A stretch of 43,032 bases of DNA from a virus, in IMG/VR virus record IMGVR_UViG_3300045284_000097, positions 1 to 43,032 of that record; one strand, 5' to 3'. Within the stretch, counting starts at the first letter, position 1. Every line of letters begins with the position of its first letter. Below, piece by piece: positions 15,653 to 23,060 of this stretch. The notes under the pieces were generated by a model. The model was not told the origin of the DNA and searched no databases. It was given only the letters and a program-made list of their open reading frames with translations. The position numbers and the translations under genes are program-made.

Positions 15653-15860
15653 AGGGAAGGATGTCCAGTCGCGGCCGATTCAGGGAATCATGACGCCGGC
15701 CGGGTTGAAGGCATTCGAACAGGCACGGCGCGAACTCGGCAAGCTGTATGCGGCGGTGACGGGACGAACGATCGCGCAAGTGTCGGACGGGGACACCGCG
15801 GAATTTTTGGCGCGAGGTGCCGAGGAGACGCGGAAGTACCTGGAGGAGCGGAAACGCTGA
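15630..15860 (+). CDS. Small helical protein, unknown
   Basis: The product has 76 residues. The ATG at 15630 follows AAAGGGGGTGGG and lies within the 3' end of the HNH gene. The sequence (IMTPAGLKAFEQARRELGKL, then EFLARGAEETRKYLEERK) is helical and charged, with a GxK start that might bind DNA. A resemblance to small phage proteins or ribbon-helix-helix domains is weak. It precedes the ERF gene. Confidence 0.6.
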   Translation: MGRPAVFRGKDVQSRPIQGIMTPAGLKAFEQARRELGKLYAAVTGRTIAQVSDGDTAEFLARGAEETRKYLEERKR

Positions 15861-15876
15861 TCGCTAGGGGGGTGGG

Positions 15877-16743
15877 ATGTCGAAGAAGCGCATGGCAAAG
15901 GCGGGTGGGCTGATGCGGCGTGCGGCGGCGGTGGCCTCGGCGGTGGTGGAGAATCCGGTCGGGGCGCTCGGCGTGTTCGAACGGCTGGCGCTGGATAAGC
16001 GGCTGACGGTGGAGAAGCTCGGCGAGCTGATTCGGTTGCAGTCGGTGATCCTCGAGCGGAACGCGCGGTCCGCGTTCGAGGCGGCGTACGCGGCGATGCT
16101 GGATGACATTCCGCGGATCAAAAAGAATGGGGCGATCCTGAACAAAGCCAGAGAGGTGCAGAGCCGCTATTCGCGCTATGAGGACATCCGGGCGATCGTC
16201 GATCCGATCCTCAAGCGGCACGGGTTCCACGTCCACACAAAAACAGAGTGGCCGTCGGACGGGATCGCGGAGGTGGTGGGCTCGCTGGTGCATCGGGAGG
16301 GGCATACGCGGGAGTCACGGTTCCGGGCAGCAGCCGATGCGAGTGGCGGGAAGAACGCGATCCAGGGGCTCGGCTCCGCGGTGCAGTACGGGCGGCGCTA
16401 CACGCTGAAGGATCTGCTCTCGATTGTCGAGGAAGGCGTGGACGATGACGGGCAGACGGCGGGCGCGTCCCGTCGTCGGGAACCTGAGGTGGTGCCGGCT
16501 CGAGCGCCGATGCCGGAGCCGGTGCAGGACGCGAACGAGCCGATTACACAGAAGCAGCGGCAGCGGTTCGCGATGATCCTGAAGTCGAGCGGGCGCAATA
16601 TCGAGGACGTGCGCGCATGGCTGAAGCGGGCGTATGGGATCGAGTCGTCGGCGGCGATCACGCGGGCCAGCTACGATGACATCTGCACGGTGCTCAGTTC
16701 GTCGCGAGCGTTGCCGATGAGGGATCCTGGCGAAGAAGGCTAG
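15877..16743 (+). CDS. ERF-family single-strand annealing protein
   Basis: The product has 288 residues. The segment LQSVILERNARSAFEAAYAA is followed by LDDIPRIKKNGAI, YSRYEDIRAIVDPIL, GFHVHTKTEW and QGLGSAVQYGRRYTLKDLLS. This is the ERF core, ending in the GSAxxYxRRY signature. Such proteins anneal complementary single strands during phage recombination, usually with an exonuclease, here probably the next gene. Residues 200-285 form a separate C-terminal domain (PITQKQRQRFAMILKSSGRN) resembling a helical module seen at the end of other ERF and RecT-type proteins. Confidence 0.92.
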   Translation: MSKKRMAKAGGLMRRAAAVASAVVENPVGALGVFERLALDKRLTVEKLGELIRLQSVILERNARSAFEAAYAAMLDDIPRIKKNGAILNKAREVQSRYSRYEDIRAIVDPILKRHGFHVHTKTEWPSDGIAEVVGSLVHREGHTRESRFRAAADASGGKNAIQGLGSAVQYGRRYTLKDLLSIVEEGVDDDGQTAGASRRREPEVVPARAPMPEPVQDANEPITQKQRQRFAMILKSSGRNIEDVRAWLKRAYGIESSAAITRASYDDICTVLSSSRALPMRDPGEEG

Positions 16744-16753
16744 GGGGTTGGTG

Positions 16754-17317
16754 ATGCCGTTCCGATATGACGATTCCGACCATTCGTACTGGCTGGACGG
16801 GCAACAGGTACCAAGCATTACGCAGATGATCGAGAGGGCTGGCCTGGTCGATTCAACCTGGCTCACGCAGGCGAGCCGGGCGCGCGGGACGGCCGTACAT
16901 GCGCTGACGGCCAGCTACGATCTCGGCGCGATCGAGCGGCCAGCGGCGTGTGCCTCACCCTATAAGGGCTATCTGCTGGCGCATGTGAAGGCGGTCGGGA
17001 TCATGCGGCCGGAGTTCGTGGCGGTCGAGGAGCCGCGGCTGCACTCGCGGTATCGGTTCGGCGGGCGTCCGGATCGGGCGATGCTGTACAACGGACTGGC
17101 CGGGGTGCTGGAGATCAAAACGGCTGAGCCGTCGAAGGCGCACGAAGTCCAAACGGCTCTCCAGGCCGTGCTGGAGTCGGAGCGGTTCGAGCTGCCGGCG
17201 GAGGCGCTTGGGCGGTTCTGTCTGTATCTCAAGCCGGACGGGAAGTTCAGACTTGAGGAGCATACGAGGCGCCGGGATTTCGACACGGCGTATAGGCTGA
17301 TCCGGGAGCAATGCTGA
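16754..17317 (+). CDS. PD-(D/E)XK exonuclease-like protein
   Basis: The product has 187 residues from the ATG at 16754, chosen because TAGGGGG lies six bases upstream; TTG and GTG codons at 16748-16751 are too close. Motifs: ARGTAVH (residues 43-49), GRPDRAML with Asp107, and GVLEIKT with Glu120 and Lys122. These are the order and spacing of RecB/Cas4-type nucleases. Paired with ERF directly upstream, it probably makes the single strand that ERF anneals, as lambda Exo does for Beta. No Cas4-type cysteine cluster is seen. Confidence 0.88.
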   Translation: MPFRYDDSDHSYWLDGQQVPSITQMIERAGLVDSTWLTQASRARGTAVHALTASYDLGAIERPAACASPYKGYLLAHVKAVGIMRPEFVAVEEPRLHSRYRFGGRPDRAMLYNGLAGVLEIKTAEPSKAHEVQTALQAVLESERFELPAEALGRFCLYLKPDGKFRLEEHTRRRDFDTAYRLIREQC

Positions 17318-17535
17318 CGCAGATGCGCCGTATCTGGTCGGAGTGGCGGCGACGACGTGAGTACGATGGCGTCGATCTGATGAAGTTGATCCGGCGGGTG
17401 TGGGAAGGGGTGGAGGATGACGTTTGCGACGAATTTCAAGGAGCCGAAGGGGTCGGCAAAGGTCGAGCGGCTGATCCGCCGGCTGGCGCTGAAGGCGGCA
17501 GAGGACAAGAGCAAGGCGGAAGTCCGAAGGCGTGA
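17311..17535 (+). CDS. Possible small basic protein overlapping the next gene
   Basis: The product would have 74 residues, starting at an ATG that overlaps the nuclease stop. Residues 1-36 (MRRIWSEWRRRREYDG, then LMKLIRRVWEGVED) are amphipathic and Arg/Trp-rich. The second half overlaps the HNH-like gene at 17417 by 119 bases and has low-complexity composition. It fills an otherwise empty 99-base gap, which is its main support. Confidence 0.3.
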   Translation: MLTQMRRIWSEWRRRREYDGVDLMKLIRRVWEGVEDDVCDEFQGAEGVGKGRAADPPAGAEGGRGQEQGGSPKA

Positions 17536-17935
17536 CAAGCGGTGCCGGTTTCCACAATGCGGTTGTCGGCAGTTCGGGCTCCGGCTGGAAGTAAGCCACG
17601 CGGTCCACAAGGGAGCCGGCGGGAACCCCAAGGGCGAGCGGTCGGCGCCGGATCTAATGGTCTACGTGTGCTCGGCGCGGCATCGGGAGAACCGGATGGC
17701 GATCGACCGTGGGACGGTGCGCTGGCGTCCGCTGACGGCAGAGGGGGCAAACGGGCCGATCGCCTGGGAGATCGACGGAGAGGCATTGCAGCCGTTCGTG
17801 TTGGTGGGGCGTCCGGCAGTGTTCCTGCCGCATGGGTGGGTCGAGGTCGCGCGGGAGTCAGCGGTCGGGGTGTTGGCGCCACTCGCGGACTGGCAGCGTC
17901 AGACGCTCCGGCATCTCGCGGCAATGCGGATCTGA
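17417..17935 (+). CDS. HNH-like zinc protein
   Basis: The product has 172 residues. Residues 38-60 contain KRCRFPQCGCRQFGLRLEVS with clustered Cys, followed by HAVHKGAGGNPKGERSAPDL and VYVCSARHRENR. This is an HNH-type layout with the Cys pairs binding structural zinc, and His residues in the HAVHKG and RHREN positions for catalysis. C-terminal residues 95-172 add a helical and strand-rich extension. It closes the first recombination transcription unit. A nicking or repair-related role is plausible. Confidence 0.78.
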   Translation: MTFATNFKEPKGSAKVERLIRRLALKAAEDKSKAEVRRRDKRCRFPQCGCRQFGLRLEVSHAVHKGAGGNPKGERSAPDLMVYVCSARHRENRMAIDRGTVRWRPLTAEGANGPIAWEIDGEALQPFVLVGRPAVFLPHGWVEVARESAVGVLAPLADWQRQTLRHLAAMRI

Positions 17936-18040
17936 AAAATAAATCGATCGGTCCTGTCGATTGTTGTTGATAACAGAACAGAGCTGATCTAGCCTGCGTG
18001 TGCGTCGGGCGGGATTCCTGGCGCGGAGGGGTTGGACAAC
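17936..18040 (+). promoter_or_regulatory. Intergenic promoter region
   Basis: This AT-rich gap (AAAAATAAATCGATCGG) includes an inverted repeat AATCGA/TCGATT at 17943-17962. TTGATA lies at 17967-17972, with TAGCCT 17 bases later. The segment aligns without gaps to the element at 14743-14776, so both may be driven by the same factor. GGAGGGG at 18025-18031 serves the ATG at 18041. Confidence 0.45.
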
Positions 18041-18298
18041 ATGCGTAGCAAGATGATCGGGCGGGATCAGCGGGACGCGGCGTTCGCGCGGGCGCAGGCG
18101 ATTCTCCGGCCGGAGGTGGTGCCGTATGCGTCGGTCACGATCGTCAAGGCCGACGGTACCGAGGTGGTGGTAGGGGAGCAGATCTCTTGTGGTTGCTGTC
18201 GTGGTCCTATTGGCGATCGGTGCTGCTGCTGGAATCATCGGGATGAGCCACGCGGGATCTTCGTCAAGACGTGTACGCGGCATGGAGCGGGCCGATGA
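18041..18298 (+). CDS. Small cysteine-rich protein
   Basis: The product has 85 residues. ATG at 18041 is preferred over TTG at 18032 because the GGAGGGG site would abut the latter. The N-terminus is basic and helical. The second half holds CGCCRGPIGDRCCCWNH and CTRH, a likely zinc-binding cluster. I recognise no family. It overlaps the next gene by four bases (ATGA). Confidence 0.65.
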   Translation: MRSKMIGRDQRDAAFARAQAILRPEVVPYASVTIVKADGTEVVVGEQISCGCCRGPIGDRCCCWNHRDEPRGIFVKTCTRHGAGR

Positions 18299-18495
18299 AG
18301 GCGCCAACGCACTACATCCCGCCGTTTACGCGGGTGAACGGTCGGCAGCAGGAGACGGTGTGCGGGCTGTGGATCCGCGAGCGGGAGTTCTCGCGGGAGC
18401 CGACGTGTGCGCGGTGTCAGGCGTGGCTGGTGCAGTCGGCGGTCGAGGACGCGGAGACGGCGAAGGGGTTCGGTCTCACGGAAGGGGTGAAGTGA
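18295..18495 (+). CDS. Small zinc-binding protein
   Basis: The product has 66 residues from ATG at 18295, which overlaps the preceding TGA. It has TVCGLW and TCARCQAWL, a CxxC-type arrangement, with a HY near the start. Proteins of this size with HxxxxxTxCG...CxxC are common and uncharacterised in phage early regions. Its TGA shares one base with the ATG of the pentapeptide gene. Confidence 0.65.
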   Translation: MKAPTHYIPPFTRVNGRQQETVCGLWIREREFSREPTCARCQAWLVQSAVEDAETAKGFGLTEGVK

Positions 18496-19340
18496 TGGCC
18501 ATACGCACGATCGTCAATCGCTGGTCCGGTACGGTGCTATGGAGCGGGGAAGCGACAAGTGCGAAGGATGCGCTCCGGCAGGCGAGGGCGGCCGGCTCGA
18601 ACCTGCGCGGCTCGGACCTGAGCGGCTCGGACCTGCGCGACTCGGACCTGCGCGGCTCGGACCTGAGCGGCTCGAACCTGCGCGGCTCGGACCTGCGCGA
18701 CTCGGACCTGCGCGGCTCGGACCTGCGCGACTCGGACCTGAGCGGCTCGGACCTGAGCGGCTCGGACCTGAGCGGCTCGAACCTGCGCGACTCGAACCTG
18801 CGCGACTCGGACCTGCGCGACTCGAACCTGCGCGGCTCGGACCTGAGCGGCTCGGACCTGAGCGGCTCGGACCTGCGCGGCTCGAACCTGCGCGACTCGG
18901 ACCTGCGCGACTCGGACCTGCGCGGCTCGGACCTGCGCGGCTCGGACCTGCGCGGCTCGGACCTGCGCGACTCGAATCTGAGCGGCTCGGACCTGCGCGG
19001 CTCGGACCTGCGCGACTCGGACCTGCGCGGCTCGGACCTGCGCGACTCGGACCTGCGCGGCTCGGACCTGCGCGACTCGGACCTGAGCGGCTCGGACCTG
19101 AGCGGCGACAAGATCGCGGCAGCGGGCGAAGCCGCGACGCGATCGGACGGGTACGAGTTCCGCGCGTTCGTGCTCCAGGCTGGTGGGATCAAGATCAAGG
19201 CGGGCTGTCGATGGTTCACGCCGGAGGAGGCGCGGGCGCATTGGACGGCAACGCGTGGCGGGACGCGGTTGGGCGATGAGTCGCTGGCGATCGTGGAGCA
19301 TCTGGAACGCATGGCGGCGATCGCGGCGGTGGTCCGATGA
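18495..19340 (+). CDS. Pentapeptide-repeat protein
   Basis: The product has 281 residues. Residues 34-203 are 34 uninterrupted five-residue repeats with consensus (G/D)-S-(D/N)-L-(R/S). This is a right-handed quadrilateral beta helix of the A(D/N)LXX class in which Ser replaces the usual Ala. Residues 1-33 form an N-terminal cap (IRTIVNRWSGTVLW). Residues 215-281 form a separate domain (FRAFVLQAGGIKIKAGCRWF, then THWTATRGG-like and GDESLAIVEHL). Some family members mimic DNA and protect gyrase; nothing here proves that. The uniform repeats point to expansion by slippage. Confidence 0.9.
   Translation: MAIRTIVNRWSGTVLWSGEATSAKDALRQARAAGSNLRGSDLSGSDLRDSDLRGSDLSGSNLRGSDLRDSDLRGSDLRDSDLSGSDLSGSDLSGSNLRDSNLRDSDLRDSNLRGSDLSGSDLSGSDLRGSNLRDSDLRDSDLRGSDLRGSDLRGSDLRDSNLSGSDLRGSDLRDSDLRGSDLRDSDLRGSDLRDSDLSGSDLSGDKIAAAGEAATRSDGYEFRAFVLQAGGIKIKAGCRWFTPEEARAHWTATRGGTRLGDESLAIVEHLERMAAIAAVVR
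18594..19103 (+). repeat. Tandem 15-bp repeats, 34 units
   Basis: Units of 15 bases with consensus GGCTCGGACCTGCGC or GACTCGGACCTGAGC encode the pentapeptide tract. Only a few positions vary: codon 1 GGC/GAC, codon 3 GAC/AAC, codon 5 CGC/AGC. The near identity predicts length variation between isolates and makes assembly of this stretch uncertain. Long open frames in the other five frames here are by-products of the repeat. Confidence 0.95.
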
Positions 19341-20341
19341 AGGCCGCGAAGAAGGCGGCGGAGGTGATCGACGTCGGGCCGGTGCTCTCGGAAGATGAGG
19401 CACTGACCATCACGGACGGCCGGGCGATCGCCGGGTGGGTGCAGGGGCTCTGGCAGTTCTTCGGCACGGCGTTGGAGCTCGAACAGGCGGCACAGTCCAC
19501 GCTGGTGGAGGCTCGGCGGCTCCAGGCGCCGAAGGATGCGGCAGGCGACGTCGCGATCCAGAAGTTCATCAAGCGCACGACAGAGGACCGCAAGACGCTG
19601 GAGGCGCATTGGGACATTACGGCGGTGATCCATCGGTTCCACCGGCGGCTGACGAGCAAGCGGGACATCGGGGCGAAGGCGTTGGAGGAGGCGAACGCAA
19701 TCGGCAACCGGCTGCACAATGCCTATGTCGAGGCAGAGAAGCGACGGGCACAGGAGCAGGAGCGGCGCGAGCGCGAGGAGCGGGAGTTCCTGGCCCGGCA
19801 AGAGCGCGAGGCGGAGCTGGCGCAGCTCGAGGCCGCGGCCGTCGCGGCTGAGGAGTCGTCGCCGGACCTGTCGGCGCGCGAGACGGTGTTCGTCGATCAG
19901 TTCGTGGCGTGCGGCAGCGGGCAGATCTCGGCGCGGATCGCCGGCTACAAGGATCCGTTGGCGTCGGCGGCGCGGCTCTTGTCGAGCGCCAAGATCCAGA
20001 TGGCGATCAAGGCGAAGCAGCAGGCGGCGACGATCCGCCGGCAAGTGGTCGCGAAGGCCGCGGCGCCGGTGGTGGTCGAGCATGTGGAGGTGCGGCCGGC
20101 GATCGAGCGGGCGGCCGGGATGTCGGATCGGACCACCTGGGGCGGTGAAGTGCTGGACGAGCGCAGCTTGATGACGGCCTTCCTGGGGTGTGCGCCGGAG
20201 GATTACAAGAATCGCTTCGGGATTCCGGCGGACCTGTTCATGGTCAATCCGGTCAAGCTCGCGGAGTACGGGCGCTCGCTGCATGAACGGCTCGACGGGT
20301 GGCCTGGGGTTCGCCATACGAAGAAAACGAGGGCGGTCTGA
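19337..20341 (+). CDS. Coiled-coil protein with TerS-like helix-turn-helix
   Basis: The product has 334 residues; ATG overlaps the previous TGA. Residues 1-130 are helical (GWVQGLWQFFGTALELEQAA). Residues 133-170 are an Arg/Glu-rich coiled coil (RREREEREFLARQEREAELA). Residues 176-235 resemble the N-terminal helix-turn-helix of the Terminase_2 small subunits: ETVFVDQFVACGSGQISARI, then AGYKDPLASAARLLSS. The C-terminus (GIPADLFMVNPVKLAEYGRS) ends in a basic tail. The true TerS candidate is encoded at 28886, so this may be a related DNA-binding protein used in replication or recombination. It lies just before the helicase gene. Confidence 0.7.
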   Translation: MKAAKKAAEVIDVGPVLSEDEALTITDGRAIAGWVQGLWQFFGTALELEQAAQSTLVEARRLQAPKDAAGDVAIQKFIKRTTEDRKTLEAHWDITAVIHRFHRRLTSKRDIGAKALEEANAIGNRLHNAYVEAEKRRAQEQERREREEREFLARQEREAELAQLEAAAVAAEESSPDLSARETVFVDQFVACGSGQISARIAGYKDPLASAARLLSSAKIQMAIKAKQQAATIRRQVVAKAAAPVVVEHVEVRPAIERAAGMSDRTTWGGEVLDERSLMTAFLGCAPEDYKNRFGIPADLFMVNPVKLAEYGRSLHERLDGWPGVRHTKKTRAV

Positions 20342-22182
20342 TGAGCGATCTGATCATCCGGCCCTATCAACGGGAGGCGCTGGAGGCCACGGCGAAGGCC
20401 TTAATCGATCAGGGGCAGAATCGTCTCCTGTGGCGCATGAGTACCGGTACAGGGAAAACCTTCTGCTTTGCGCAGCTGCTGAAGCAGCCGCGGATCGCGG
20501 GCTGGCTGGCGCAGTTTCCGAAGCGTGGGGCGTCGATGTTGGTGGTGGCCCATCGGGACGAGCTGCTTGATCAGGCCGCGCAGACGATCCGGCGCGAGAA
20601 TCCTGGGCTGATGGTGGACATCGAACAAGGGGAACGGCGATCGAGCCGGTACGCCGATGTAATCATCGCGTCGATTCAGACGCTCGCGGCGCGCAAGTAC
20701 GCGCGGCTCACCATGCTCTTGGAGCGCCATACGTTCCGGATCGTGGTGTACGACGAAGCCCAACATAGCGCGGCAGCCACGTATCGGACGGTGTTGGCGC
20801 GTCTCGGGTTCTTGCCGAAGGCGGACGAATCCGACTCGAGTGAGATCGAAGCGGCGACGCATGACGATGTGGCGCTGATGACGCAGGCGCTCGAAGGGTG
20901 GGACGCGATCGCGCCGAAGGATCGGCTCCTATTGGGCGTGACGGCGACGCCGAACCGCACCGACGCGATCGGACTCGGCTGCGTGTTTCAGGTGATTTGC
21001 TACAACTTCGAACTCAAGACGGCGATCGATCAGGGCTATCTGGTGCCGATCGTGCCGTGGGTGATTGAAACCTCGGAGAGTCTCGACGAGGTGCGGATCA
21101 CGCATGGCGAGTTCAATCAAAAGGATTTGGCCGAATCGGTCAACACGGAGCGGCGGAACGCGCTAGCGGTCGAGTCATGGAAGCTGCACGCGCCGGGCCG
21201 GTCCACGATCGCGTTTACCGTCGATGTGCAGCACGCGCACGATCTCGCGGCGACGTTTCAGCGCGGCGGCATCTCTGCTGCGGCTGTCTCGGGCGAGACA
21301 CCGAAGGTGGAACGTCGGGAGGTCTTGAGCGCGTACACGAAGGGCAGCGTCCAGGTAATCGCCAACTGCATGATCTTCACGGAAGGGACCGATCTCCCGC
21401 GGACGTCGTGTATCCTCGGCGCCAAACCGACGAAAAGCCCCACGCTGTTCGAACAAATGGTCGGCCGCGGCTTGCGCACGTACCCCGGTAAAGCCGATTG
21501 CATCGTGATCGACATGGTGGACATCGCGCGGAAGCACTCCCTCCAAACAGCGGCGCAGCTGTACGGGTTGCCGCCTGGGCTCATCACCAAGGGCGAGGAG
21601 CTCGAGATGCTCCGTCGGAAGATCGATGATCTGCGCGACAAATACAAGACGCTCGATCTTGGGGCGCTGGTCGGCCGGTTTACGCTCCAGGAGCTGCTCG
21701 ACCGGGCGACGACGTTTGACGTGTGGGCGATCCCGTCGCTTGGCGCGTTCGGGGTGGGTCGGCAGTTCAACTGGATCAAGACGGGGCCGGATACGTTCCG
21801 GTTGCAGTATCCGTGGGCCGATGGCACAGAGGTGCTGGAGGTGTCGCGCGATCTCCTGAGCAAGTGGCAGATCGTGTGTACGTTGAGGCCGTCGGCGAAC
21901 GAGAAGGGCCTCCGGCCGCCGGCACGGCAGCGCACGCTGGCGACCGGCGTCGCAACGGAGGACTCGGCGGCAGGACTCGCGGAGGCGTTCATCCTCCAGG
22001 AGCGGGGATCGGTGGCGAAGATGAAAACACCAGATGCGCCGTGGCGGTTGGGGCGGGCGTCGGTGAAGCAGCTAGAGCTGCTGGCGCGGTGGCGCGTGCC
22101 GCATAATCCCAAAGCGATTACGAAAGGGGAGGCGTCGGATCTGCTGGATCTGGCGGCGTCTCGGCGGCCGGTGCGGCGGTGA
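20341..22182 (+). CDS. SF2 DEAD/DEAH-type DNA helicase
   Basis: The product has 613 residues. Motifs in order: Q-like RPYQREALEA, Walker A STGTGKT (34-40), motif Ia VAHRDELLDQ, DEAQH box (138-142), motif III TATPNR (201-206), motifs IV-V (FTEGTDLPRTSC) and motif VI QMVGRGLR (372-379). This is the layout of phage SSL2/UvsW-like and type-I-HsdR-like helicases. ATP-driven remodelling of branched DNA would suit its position with ERF and a nuclease. Residues 440-613 form a C-terminal extension with YPWADGTEVLEVS and a final helical KQLELLARWRV module. ATG overlaps the previous TGA by one base. Confidence 0.92.
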   Translation: MSDLIIRPYQREALEATAKALIDQGQNRLLWRMSTGTGKTFCFAQLLKQPRIAGWLAQFPKRGASMLVVAHRDELLDQAAQTIRRENPGLMVDIEQGERRSSRYADVIIASIQTLAARKYARLTMLLERHTFRIVVYDEAQHSAAATYRTVLARLGFLPKADESDSSEIEAATHDDVALMTQALEGWDAIAPKDRLLLGVTATPNRTDAIGLGCVFQVICYNFELKTAIDQGYLVPIVPWVIETSESLDEVRITHGEFNQKDLAESVNTERRNALAVESWKLHAPGRSTIAFTVDVQHAHDLAATFQRGGISAAAVSGETPKVERREVLSAYTKGSVQVIANCMIFTEGTDLPRTSCILGAKPTKSPTLFEQMVGRGLRTYPGKADCIVIDMVDIARKHSLQTAAQLYGLPPGLITKGEELEMLRRKIDDLRDKYKTLDLGALVGRFTLQELLDRATTFDVWAIPSLGAFGVGRQFNWIKTGPDTFRLQYPWADGTEVLEVSRDLLSKWQIVCTLRPSANEKGLRPPARQRTLATGVATEDSAAGLAEAFILQERGSVAKMKTPDAPWRLGRASVKQLELLARWRVPHNPKAITKGEASDLLDLAASRRPVRR

Positions 22183-22934
22183 ATGATCGGCCGCTCGCGA
22201 TAGATTTGTACGCAGGCCTAGGCGGCTGGACCGAGGGGTTGATGGCCGAAGGGTATCGCGTGGTGGGGTTCGACAATGAACGGCACGTCTACGGCGAGGC
22301 GCGCTATCCCGCGCAGCTCGTGGTGCAGGATGTGCTGACATTGCACGGGCGGCAGTTCAAAGACGCGGCGTTGATCGTCGCCAGTCCGCCGTGTCAGGGG
22401 TATTCGTATCGCGCGATGCCGTGGAAGCGAGCGAAGGCGTTGCCGCCGCCGGATAACACGCTGTTTGAGGCGTGCTTTCGGATTCAGCGGGAAGCGTGCG
22501 ACGCGGCGGGGCATCACATCCCGCTCGTGGTGGAGAACGTGCGTGGCGCGCAGCCGTTCGTCGGCCGAGCGAAGTATGTTTACGGATCGTTCTTTCTGTG
22601 GGGTGACATTCCCGCGTTGATGTTGAGTGCGCGCAGGTTAGCGAAAGTTGGCGGCATTACGTTCAACGGCTACGGGACACCGGGCTATAAACCTGGCGTC
22701 GGCGGTTGGTTTGGGAACTACGCCGAGCAGAAGGAACGCGCGACGGAGGGTATCAAGCAAGGCGGCGACTGGTTCAACGCATCACAGCCGAGCATTTCGA
22801 GAATGCGCAGCAGCAAGAGCAGTGCGCGCAAAGCCGCCTCCGCGCACATCGCGAAGATCCCCTACGAACTCGCGCGGCACATCGGGCGCGCGTGGTGGCC
22901 TGGGGAGCGAGGGCCGCTAGGGGGAGGGGGTTGA
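22179..22934 (+). CDS. C5-cytosine DNA methyltransferase
   Basis: The product has 251 residues from a GTG that overlaps the helicase stop (GTGA). Motif I IDLYAGLGGWTEGL, the catalytic PCQ (residues 70-73, in ASPPCQGYSYR) and ENV (119-121) are clear. A canonical QxRxR motif and a large target-recognition domain are not obvious, and the protein is shorter than the usual 330 or more residues. The C-terminal YELARHIGRAWWPGE suits motif X. It would methylate cytosine C5 in DNA, probably to protect phage DNA from host restriction. The target sequence cannot be read from the protein. It is the last gene before the long non-coding region. Confidence 0.87.
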   Translation: MNDRPLAIDLYAGLGGWTEGLMAEGYRVVGFDNERHVYGEARYPAQLVVQDVLTLHGRQFKDAALIVASPPCQGYSYRAMPWKRAKALPPPDNTLFEACFRIQREACDAAGHHIPLVVENVRGAQPFVGRAKYVYGSFFLWGDIPALMLSARRLAKVGGITFNGYGTPGYKPGVGGWFGNYAEQKERATEGIKQGGDWFNASQPSISRMRSSKSSARKAASAHIAKIPYELARHIGRAWWPGERGPLGGGG

Positions 22935-22944
22935 TCTCTGCGGA

Positions 22945-22960
22945 GGAGGGGCGTAGAGTG
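22945..22960 (+). repeat. 16-bp intergenic repeat, copy 1
   Basis: GGAGGGGCGTAGAGTG is identical to 28465-28480. At the second copy the sequence forms the ribosome site and GTG start of a gene; here the GTG opens only a three-codon frame, so it may be a relic or a leader. Confidence 0.8.
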
Positions 22961-22970
22961 CGCCTATGAT

Positions 22971-22988
22971 GTTCTCCTAAAAGAGAAC
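22971..22988. promoter_or_regulatory. Operator-like inverted repeat
   Basis: GTTCTC and GAGAAC are perfect 6-bp arms separated by CTAAAA. It could be a repressor site. On the minus strand the same bases read GTTCTCTTTTAGGAGAAC directly after a GC-rich hairpin, so part of it may instead be a terminator U tract. Confidence 0.45.
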
Positions 22989-23060
22989 GCGGCCGGCTCT
23001 GGTGTGGGATCAGAGTCACGGCCGCTAACATCGTCTGACTGTGATCGGCAGCCGACGAGC
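22979..23060 (-). ncRNA. Possible small minus-strand RNA
   Basis: On the minus strand, TACAAT (complement of 23068-23073) could be a -10 box, giving a start near 23060. The transcript would be about 80 nt, containing the strong hairpin and ending in TTTT at 22982-22979. No matching -35 is visible and no coding frame is implied. This would be the only leftward transcript in the genome. Support is purely from pattern. Confidence 0.25.
22989..23025 (-). terminator. Strong hairpin, terminator-like on the minus strand
   Basis: GCGGCCG (22989-22995) pairs with CGGCCGC (23019-23025), and CTCTG (22997-23001) pairs with CAGAG (23011-23015) around a nine-base loop. On the + strand no T run follows. 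On the - strand the hairpin is followed by GTTCTCTTTT, so termination of leftward transcription is favoured. Confidence 0.5.

Noticed and set aside
18594-19103. CRISPR-like array
   Set aside because: The 15-bp units are contiguous with no spacers and encode a pentapeptide-repeat protein.
18476-20317. 613-residue open frame on the minus strand
   Set aside because: It is the complement of the 15-bp tandem repeat and of GC-rich coding DNA. Its sequence is Arg/Ser/Pro repeats with no domain, and it opposes well-supported + strand genes.
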